Below the pieces are notes generated by a model. That model was not told where the DNA came from and searched no databases. It was given only the letters and a program-made list of their open reading frames with translations. Below, in pieces: positions 33,495-38,893 of a stretch of DNA of 38,893 bases (position 1 is its first letter; each line of letters starts with the position of its first letter). The DNA is from an uncultured Lachnospiraceae bacterium (lineage in GTDB: Bacteria > Bacillota > Clostridia > Lachnospirales > Lachnospiraceae). The stretch covers positions 1-38,893 of the forward strand of contig CAMOZY010000018.1 of assembly GCA_946631295.1 (NCBI GenBank), given 5' to 3'. The position numbers were made by a program, and so were the translations under genes.

Positions 33495-34763
33495 ATGGAA
33501 CAGGAAACAAAATGCATACAGGCGGGATATGAACCTAAAAACGGCGAGTCCCGTATGATACCTATCGTTCAGAGCACTACTTTCAAATATGACACCAGCG
33601 AGGATATGGGAAAGCTCTTCGATCTCGAAGCAAGCGGATATTTCTATACCAGACTGCAGAATCCCACCAACGATTACGTTGCTGCCAAGATCGCAGCTCT
33701 TGAGGGCGGAACCGCCGCAATGCTCACAAGCTCAGGACAGGCAGCCAATATGTTCGCTGTTTTTAATCTTGCAAACTGCGGAGATCATGTTATCGCATCA
33801 TCTTCGATATACGGCGGAACCTTCAATCTTTTCAATGTCACCATGAGAAAGATGGGCATTGATTTTACATTCATCTCTCCCGACTGTACCGAGGAAGAAC
33901 TGAATGCCGCATTTAAGCCTAACACCAAGGCGGTATTCGGTGAGACCATCGCTAATCCCGCTCTTACCGTTTTTGATTTTGAGAAGTTTTCAAAGGCAGC
34001 TCACGAGCACGGCGTTCCCCTGATCGTTGACAATACCTTTGCAACTCCCATCAACTGCAGACCTTTTGAATGGGGAGTCGATATCGTAACTCATTCAACG
34101 ACCAAGTATATGGACGGTCATGATGTTGCAGTCGGAGGATGTATCGTCGATTCTGGTAAGTTTGACTGGATGGCTCATGCCGACAAGTTCCCCGGACTCT
34201 GCACACCCGATGAAAGCTATCATGGCATCACTTATGCCGAAAGATTCGGAAAAGAAGGAGCATTCATCACAAAGTGTACAGCACAGCTGATGAGAGACCT
34301 CGGTTCGATCCAGGCTCCTCAGAATGCGTTCTATCTCAATCTCGGACTCGAATCCCTTGCAGTAAGGATTCCCAGACATTGTGAGAATGCACTTAAGGTT
34401 GCAAAGTTCCTCAAGGATAACGAGCAGGTTGCATGGATCACCTATCCCGGACTTGAGGGAGACAAGTATTATGATCTTGCCAAAAAATATATGCCTAACG
34501 GTACCTGCGGAGTCATTTCCTTTGGCGTCAAGGGAGGCAGACCTGCAGCAGAAAGCTTCATGAAGAAGCTTAAGATCGCCATGATCGCCACACATGTTGC
34601 GGATGCTCACACCTGCGTGCTTCATCCCGCATCTTCAACACACAGACAGCTTACGGATGAGGAACTGATCGCAGCAGGCGTTGGTCCCGATCTTATCAGG
34701 CTCAGCGTCGGACTTGAGAATGCTGATGATATTATTGCAGACCTTAAGCAGGCACTCGGCTGA
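33495..34763 (+). CDS. metY: O-acetylhomoserine sulfhydrylase (PLP-dependent)
   Basis: A 422-residue Cys/Met-metabolism PLP enzyme that makes homocysteine (or cysteine) from O-acetylhomoserine and sulfide. The PLP lysine is Lys204 in HSTTKYMDGHD. Other family features are FYTRLQNPTND, LTSSGQAAN, the substrate-side IVDNTFATP, and the C-terminal SSTHRQLTDEEL and IRLSVGLEN. Length and the LGLESLAVRIPRHCENA stretch fit the MetY rather than the shorter MetB/MetC branch. AAGGAGGAAAT precedes the ATG. It has its own promoter. Galactokinase begins 33 bases after the stop with no terminator between, although no metabolic link is evident. Confidence 0.95.
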   Translation: MEQETKCIQAGYEPKNGESRMIPIVQSTTFKYDTSEDMGKLFDLEASGYFYTRLQNPTNDYVAAKIAALEGGTAAMLTSSGQAANMFAVFNLANCGDHVIASSSIYGGTFNLFNVTMRKMGIDFTFISPDCTEEELNAAFKPNTKAVFGETIANPALTVFDFEKFSKAAHEHGVPLIVDNTFATPINCRPFEWGVDIVTHSTTKYMDGHDVAVGGCIVDSGKFDWMAHADKFPGLCTPDESYHGITYAERFGKEGAFITKCTAQLMRDLGSIQAPQNAFYLNLGLESLAVRIPRHCENALKVAKFLKDNEQVAWITYPGLEGDKYYDLAKKYMPNGTCGVISFGVKGGRPAAESFMKKLKIAMIATHVADAHTCVLHPASSTHRQLTDEELIAAGVGPDLIRLSVGLENADDIIADLKQALG

Positions 34764-34796
34764 TATTTTAATCGTAATCATTTAACGGGGTATTTT

Positions 34797-35984
34797 ATGG
34801 AAAGTGCACAGGAGATTAAAGCAGAGGTACTTAAAGTCTTTGCGGAAAAGTACGGATCTGATGAGGGGGTTAGAGTCTTTTTTGCTCCGGGCAGAGTCAA
34901 TTTGATCGGTGAGCACACGGATTATAACGGGGGACATGTTTTTCCCTGTGCTCTTACGATAGGAACTTACGGGGCAGTCAGACTTCGTGATGACCGTAAG
35001 CTCAGATTCTATTCGATGAATTTTGAGGACAAGGGAGTCGTGGAGTCTTCCCTTGATGATCTTAAGCCACTGAAGGATGAAGACTGGACTGCTTATCCGA
35101 AGGGAGTCATCTGGGCTTTTGGAGAAAAGGGACATGTAGTGGACAGAGGTTTCGACCTGGTTCTCTACGGAAATATTCCAAACGGTTCCGGACTGAGCTC
35201 TTCTGCGTCGGTTGAAGTCCTTACGGGATATTTCTTAAGATCCCTGTTCAGATTCGAGGGTGTCACGAATATTGACCTCGCCCTTATCGGACAGTATTCG
35301 GAGAACAATTATAACGGTGTAAACTGCGGAATAATGGACCAGTTTGCGATAGCGATGGGCAAGAAGGATCATGCTATCTTCCTCGATACCGCATCGCTTC
35401 AGTATACCTATGCTCCGATCAATCTTATGAACATGAAGCTGGTGATCACCTGCTCCAACAAAAAGAGAGGCCTCGGAGATTCCAAGTATAATGAAAGACG
35501 CGCCGAATGTGAGAAGGCGTTGTCTGAGATTCAGACACTGGTTGATGTTAAGAGTCTCGGAGAACTTGATGAGCCGACGTTTGGAAAGGTAGAGTCCCTG
35601 ATAAGGGATGATGCCAGAACAAGAAGGGCACGTCATGCGGTTTATGAAAACAGAAGAACCATCTCTGCAGCGAAGGCTCTTAAGGCCGGAAACATCACTC
35701 TTTTCGGACAGCTTATGAACGCCTCACACGAATCACTGAGAGATGATTACGAAGTGACCGGAAAAGAGCTGGATACACTGGTTGATGCTGCAAGAAAGGT
35801 TCCCGGAGTCATAGGATCGAGAATGACCGGAGCCGGCTTTGGCGGATGTACCGTCAGCATTGTGAAGGATGCGAATGTTGATGAGTTCATAGAAAAGGTT
35901 GGAAGTGAATATCTCGAGAAGATCGGATATGCCGCAGACTTTTATGTAGTGGATATCGGAGACGGTCCGCAGGAAATAGTATAA
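34797..35984 (+). CDS. galK: Galactokinase
   Basis: A 395-residue GHMP kinase that phosphorylates galactose to galactose-1-phosphate in the Leloir pathway. The galactokinase signature GRVNLIGEHTDYNGG lies near residues 32-46, the ATP-binding motif 2 is GSGLSSSASVE, and motif 3 is GAGFGGC. The segment around NCGIMDQFAIAMG carries the catalytic aspartate. The length matches bacterial GalK. AACGGGG precedes the ATG. galT and galE are not present in the window. A strong terminator follows. Confidence 0.96.
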   Translation: MESAQEIKAEVLKVFAEKYGSDEGVRVFFAPGRVNLIGEHTDYNGGHVFPCALTIGTYGAVRLRDDRKLRFYSMNFEDKGVVESSLDDLKPLKDEDWTAYPKGVIWAFGEKGHVVDRGFDLVLYGNIPNGSGLSSSASVEVLTGYFLRSLFRFEGVTNIDLALIGQYSENNYNGVNCGIMDQFAIAMGKKDHAIFLDTASLQYTYAPINLMNMKLVITCSNKKRGLGDSKYNERRAECEKALSEIQTLVDVKSLGELDEPTFGKVESLIRDDARTRRARHAVYENRRTISAAKALKAGNITLFGQLMNASHESLRDDYEVTGKELDTLVDAARKVPGVIGSRMTGAGFGGCTVSIVKDANVDEFIEKVGSEYLEKIGYAADFYVVDIGDGPQEIV

Positions 35985-36004
35985 AAACAGAATAAAAATA
36001 TAAG

Positions 36005-36046
36005 AGAGCTCCTCAGTTTCGAAATGAAACGAAGGAGCTCTTTTTT
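36005..36046. terminator. Bidirectional terminator after galK
   Basis: AGAGCTCCT (36005-36013) pairs with AGGAGCTCT (36033-36041); an inner GTTTC/GAAAC pair closes the loop. A T-run follows to 36046 and overlaps the stop codon of the convergent minus-strand gene. The reverse strand is less T-rich on its exit side. Confidence 0.85.
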
Positions 36047-36653
36047 ATACAGGATTTTCCGCAAGGGAATTCAGTATCACTTTTTTGTTTGAGGAATTAA
36101 GGGTTTCGGCGGTTTTTTTAAGGTCCTCTATCTTTTCCGGCATGCCGTTTTCTCTGTAATAAGCTGCGAGCTTGCGATATACTGCGGAGATATCAGCGTG
36201 CAGTCTGACCTGTTCTTCAAGGATTGGCACGGCTTCTTTTACATATCCGTTATCCCAGAGCTTATCCGCCCATTTCTGAAGTGTCTGTACAAGAAGAATG
36301 TATCTGTCGTCGTATTCCGTCAATGTGGGAAGATTGGCAACTCCGTAGCGGAACTTGAGATCGGTATTGGTGAAGCCCGTAAGATTTACGATCTTTTGTG
36401 AAGAAAGCTCTTCGATCATTTTGCGGTATTCGGCAATGTCTTCATTGTCCGCCATTGTATCGAGTGGGAAGCCCGTCATATCGGGAGTCAGAAAGATCAG
36501 GTCATCCATGGGCTTTCTTCGTACCGCATTGGCTGCACGTTCCCTGTCCCAGAATGAATCCTCCGCATTTTCCCCTCTGCGGCGGTTTCTTCTGATCGCA
36601 TGCCTGATGACCAGTGTCAGTATTATGAAACTTGCAAATATAGGGTATTTCAT
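36045..36653 (-). CDS. Hypothetical membrane-anchored protein with TPR-like C-terminus
   Basis: A 202-residue protein that I cannot assign to a named family. An N-terminal membrane helix (about 2-17) is followed by a very basic stretch (IRRNRRRG), so the rest should face the cytoplasm. Residues 130-190 resemble tetratricopeptide helices: ALLY-type spacing is seen in GYVKEAVPILEEQVRLHADISAVYRKLAAYYR (described in parts; helix A about 138-150, helix B about 155-168, then ENGMPEKIEDLKKTAETL). A protein-interaction role is likely. GGGAAG precedes the start. It faces galK tail to tail and has no partner on its strand. Confidence 0.75.
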   Translation of the reverse strand: MKYPIFASFIILTLVIRHAIRRNRRRGENAEDSFWDRERAANAVRRKPMDDLIFLTPDMTGFPLDTMADNEDIAEYRKMIEELSSQKIVNLTGFTNTDLKFRYGVANLPTLTEYDDRYILLVQTLQKWADKLWDNGYVKEAVPILEEQVRLHADISAVYRKLAAYYRENGMPEKIEDLKKTAETLNSSNKKVILNSLAENPV

Positions 36654-36698
36654 ACTATAATACTTCCCGATATGTCACAAATATAAGGGTATTTTGAT

Positions 36699-36806
36699 AT
36701 GATGAATTTTCACTCTCGTAAAACAAAAAGAACCATGGCCGCGGTGATAGTCATTGTGCTTGCACTCGCGATGATAGTACCGATTATAGCATCTGCCTTC
36801 GGCTGA
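36699..36806 (+). CDS. 35-residue single-pass membrane peptide
   Basis: A small open reading frame, MMNFHSRKTKRTMAAVIVIV continuing to LALAMIVPIIASAFG. A basic N-terminal tail (SRKTKR) is followed by one hydrophobic helix of about 20 residues, a positive-inside anchor. AAGGG lies nine bases before the ATG. The layout resembles very small Firmicutes membrane proteins such as Prli42 and DUF4044, but similarity is by composition only. The stop codon lies in a 7-bp palindrome (GGCTGAT/ATCAGCC, 36801-36817). An alternative start is the second ATG at 36702. Confidence 0.6.
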   Translation: MMNFHSRKTKRTMAAVIVIVLALAMIVPIIASAFG

Positions 36807-36854
36807 TTCAATCAGCCGGGGATTTGGCAGGTTAACGGCGAACGTTTATCATTA

Positions 36855-36915
36855 GGGCTTGGAGGCCCTGCAGTATGAATAATGATAATGGCGCAGCTGT
36901 AAACTGCGCCTCTTT
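36855..36915 (+). promoter_or_regulatory. Two hairpins around the start of the AIR-synthase-like gene
   Basis: AGGGC/GCCCT-type stem at about 36854-36869 places the GGAG ribosome site in or next to its loop. GGCGCAG (36890-36896) pairs with CTGCGCC (36904-36910) just inside the coding region, followed by TCTTTTG. The arrangement could limit translation or cause partial termination. Confidence 0.4.
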
Positions 36916-37351
36916 TGCTATCATGGTAAAAGGCTTTGCGGGTTCGTACGGAGCGGCGAAGGCATGTCTTGAATGTCCGGACATACCTGATGGAGTCCGG
37001 AGTGATCTGTGGAACAGACTGAAAAAATGGGCTTCCTCAGTGATGGATGAAAAGACGCCCGTCACTATCACCTCCGGGATATACAGTGCTCTCTGGGATA
37101 TTGGGAGCGAAGGATACGGATTCAGAGTCACGGTAAGGGATATACCGCTTGAACAGGAAGCGGTTGAGATATGTGAGATCCTCGGACTCAATATTTTTGA
37201 GACGGAATCGGCAGATCTTGAAACGGGGCTTTACGGATACCCCTATCCGGAAGATGGGAAGCTTATCGGATTTGCCGCAAAGGGCAGGGACAAACTGCTG
37301 GTCAACGGAGAGGACATTTCCTTTCTCAATAAGCCGGCTCATGAAGAATAA
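36875..37351 (+). CDS. AIR-synthase/HypE-like C-terminal domain protein (half-size)
   Basis: A 158-residue protein resembling only the C-terminal (PurM-C) half of the roughly 330-residue AIR-synthase-related/HypE-like proteins. TITSGIYSALWDIGSEGYGF stands where those have DVTEGGxxGALWE. VRDIPLEQEAVEICEILGLN matches their IPIRQETVEICEFFDIN segment. RDKLLVNGEDISFL matches their terminal DRIIVNGEERRFL. The N-terminal ATP-binding half is absent, and the central segment before the terminus is shortened. With the key aspartate/glycine turn altered, it is unlikely to have the usual activity. The next gene, an Lrp-type regulator, begins 40 bases later. ATG 36875 follows GGAG by ten bases; ATG 36923 is an alternative. 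Confidence 0.7.
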   Translation: MNNDNGAAVNCASFAIMVKGFAGSYGAAKACLECPDIPDGVRSDLWNRLKKWASSVMDEKTPVTITSGIYSALWDIGSEGYGFRVTVRDIPLEQEAVEICEILGLNIFETESADLETGLYGYPYPEDGKLIGFAAKGRDKLLVNGEDISFLNKPAHEE

Positions 37352-37391
37352 AGAACCAGTGTACTATTAATGTACTGATGGGAGGAACGAT

Positions 37392-37880
37392 ATGGAATTC
37401 AGAGAAGAACTGCTTCGCATAATTGAAAAGAACAGCCGCATGAACACTAAGGAACTGGCGGTCATACTCGGAGTATCTGAAGATGTGGTGGCGGCGGAGC
37501 TTAAGAATCTTGAAGATGAAGGCACTATCTGCGGTTACCATACAATGGTCAACTGGGAGAATGTTTCCACAGAGACTGTTACCGCTCTTATCGAGGTTAA
37601 AGTAACTCCCCAGAGAGGACAGGGTTTCGACAATATAGCGGAGCGCATATACAATTATCCCGAGGTTGAAAGCGTATACCTCATGGCGGGTGGTTATGAT
37701 CTTATGGTAATACTTGAGGGCAAGACGATCAGGGAAGTATCAGGATTTGTTTCGGAAAAGCTTTCCGCGCTTGAAACCGTCACAGGCACCGCGACACATT
37801 TCATTCTCAAGAAATATAAGGACCACGGAACCGTTCTTGGCAAAAAGAAGGAAGATACGAGGGAGATAGTTACACCATGA
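37392..37880 (+). CDS. Lrp/AsnC-family transcription regulator
   Basis: A 162-residue regulator with an N-terminal winged helix-turn-helix (about 1-60: NSRMNTKELAVILGVSEDVV) and a C-terminal RAM ligand-binding domain (about 65-145: VTALIEVKVTPQRG, then VYLMAGGYDLMVILEG). Such proteins form octamers that sense amino acids. GGGAGGAACG precedes the ATG. The stop overlaps the start of an aminotransferase gene by four bases, a pairing that is common in Firmicutes and suggests it controls that enzyme in response to an amino acid. Confidence 0.93.
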   Translation: MEFREELLRIIEKNSRMNTKELAVILGVSEDVVAAELKNLEDEGTICGYHTMVNWENVSTETVTALIEVKVTPQRGQGFDNIAERIYNYPEVESVYLMAGGYDLMVILEGKTIREVSGFVSEKLSALETVTGTATHFILKKYKDHGTVLGKKKEDTREIVTP

Positions 37881-38893
37881 GAGATCCTTTGGCAAAAAAA
37901 GTAGTAGATATCAAACCTTCCGGAATAAGGAAGTTTTTCGACATAGTAAGTGAAATGAAGGATGCCATTTCCCTGGGCGTGGGAGAACCTGATTTTGATA
38001 CTCCCTGGCATATAAGGGATGAGGGCATATATGCTCTTGAAAAGGGCAGAACCTTCTATACATCCAATGCGGGACTTAAGGAACTCAGGGTGGAGATTGC
38101 AAATTACATGAAGCGCTCCCAGGATCTTGAGTACGATCCTCTTAATCAGATCCTTGTTACTGTCGGAGGATCCGAGGGAATCGATATGGCACTCAGGGCA
38201 ATGTGTGACCCGGGTGATGAAGTTCTTATCCCCCAGCCCAGTTATGTATCATACGAGCCCTGTGCAATACTTGCAGGTGCTGTTCCCGTGATAATCGATC
38301 TTAAGCCCGAGAATGAATTCCGTCTCACCGCACAGGAGATCGAAGACGCAGTTACCGACAAGACCAAGGTCATAGTTCTTCCTTTCCCCAACAATCCTAC
38401 CGGTGCAATCATGGAAAAGAGTGATCTCGAGGCAGTGGCCGAGGTTATCGCAAAGCATGATCTTTATGTTATTTCCGATGAGATATACGGAGAGCTTACC
38501 TATAAGGGAAAGCACATCTCGATCGCAACAATGCCCGGAATGAAGGAAAGAACGATCCTCATTAACGGCTTTTCCAAGGCTTATGCCATGACCGGATGGA
38601 GACTGGGATATGCATGCGGCCCCGCAAATATCATTGCGCAGATGACCAAGATCCATCAGTTCGCCATCATGTGCGCTCCCACCACCAGTCAGTATGCAGC
38701 TGTGGAAGCTATCAGGAATGGTGATGCGGATATAGCAAGAATGCGTGAAAGCTATAATATGCGAAGAAGATTCCTCCTCAATTCCTTCAGGGAGATGGGC
38801 ATCGAATGCTTCGAGCCTTATGGTGCGTTCTATGTATTCCCCTGCATCAAGGAATTCGGCATGACCAGCGATGAGTTTGCCACAAGATTCCTT
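37877..38893 (+). CDS. Class I/II PLP-dependent aminotransferase (3' end outside window)
   Basis: The frame runs open from ATG 37877 to the window edge, giving 339 residues of an expected 390 or so. Conserved features are ISLGVGEPDFDTPWHI near the start, the YTSNAGLKELR turn, FPNNPTGAIM with the carboxylate-binding Asn, the ISDEIYGEL segment with Asp/Tyr contacting PLP, and the Schiff-base Lys234 in NGFSKAYAMTGWRLGY. It belongs to the aspartate/aromatic aminotransferase group (PatA/AspB-like). The substrate is uncertain. It overlaps the Lrp-type regulator gene by ATGA, so the two are co-translated. Confidence 0.95.
   Translation, partial: MRDPLAKKVVDIKPSGIRKFFDIVSEMKDAISLGVGEPDFDTPWHIRDEGIYALEKGRTFYTSNAGLKELRVEIANYMKRSQDLEYDPLNQILVTVGGSEGIDMALRAMCDPGDEVLIPQPSYVSYEPCAILAGAVPVIIDLKPENEFRLTAQEIEDAVTDKTKVIVLPFPNNPTGAIMEKSDLEAVAEVIAKHDLYVISDEIYGELTYKGKHISIATMPGMKERTILINGFSKAYAMTGWRLGYACGPANIIAQMTKIHQFAIMCAPTTSQYAAVEAIRNGDADIARMRESYNMRRRFLLNSFREMGIECFEPYGAFYVFPCIKEFGMTSDEFATRFL

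Noticed and set aside
1-38893. Mobile elements or prophage
   Set aside because: No transposase, integrase, terminal inverted repeats or attachment-site duplication was noticed. Gene content and codon style look uniform by eye, although composition was not computed.

Overview
The window looks like chromosomal DNA of a low-to-mid GC, Gram-positive anaerobe of the Lachnospiraceae, most like the Butyrivibrio/Pseudobutyrivibrio group. This is inferred from gene content: two family-43 glycosidases, a cytoplasmic family-13 alpha-glucanase, galactokinase, LytTR/GHKL two-component genes, DUF3048 and PEGA lipoproteins, and the Firmicutes order HU-rqcP-divIC-tilS-hpt-ftsH. The sporulation genes that sit inside that cluster in Bacillus (yabP, yabQ, spoIIE) are missing, which fits a non-sporing lineage. 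No insertion sequence, prophage, CRISPR array or rRNA was seen. There is one tRNA.

Layout. 1-2440: end of a multi-pass membrane protein of unknown role (5' end outside the window) and a GH43 glycosidase closed by a terminator. 2441-10044: a peptide-handling and signalling block with an M13 metallopeptidase lipoprotein, a MacB/FtsX-type ABC permease and its ATPase, then a LytTR response regulator and a GHKL sensor kinase. Two 16-bp direct repeats 21 bp apart sit just before a promoter ahead of the peptidase. They resemble VirR-type LytTR sites, so the regulator may control the peptidase/exporter genes. 10086-13294: a SNF2 helicase overlapping an unknown acidic protein. 13355-15781 (minus): a GH43 enzyme and an AIM24-family protein. 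15848-16096: a small Smr-domain protein that may be translated from a leaderless mRNA. 16340-18343: the most unusual gene, a complete 2-isopropylmalate synthase fused in frame to a C-terminal AraC DNA-binding domain, with repeats around its promoter that could be its own operator. 18475-20240: two tandem RimK-like ATP-grasp ligases. 20289-21821: a membrane-anchored foldase-like protein with two degenerate parvulin-like repeats. 21892-24677: CCA-adding enzyme and a PEGA lipoprotein.

24752-29581 is the housekeeping cluster HU, RqcP, DivIC, TilS, Hpt and FtsH, with a near-consensus promoter before HU. 29872-31983 is a GH13 enzyme whose 3' end carries the promoter of tRNA-Leu(UAA). The rest holds a DUF3048 lipoprotein, O-acetylhomoserine sulfhydrylase, galactokinase, a minus-strand TPR-like membrane protein, a 35-residue membrane peptide, a protein that keeps only the C-terminal half of an AIR-synthase/HypE-like fold, an Lrp-type regulator, and an overlapping class I/II aminotransferase that runs off the end.

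The findings to check first are the LeuA-AraC fusion with its putative operator and the candidate LytTR-controlled M13/ABC system.
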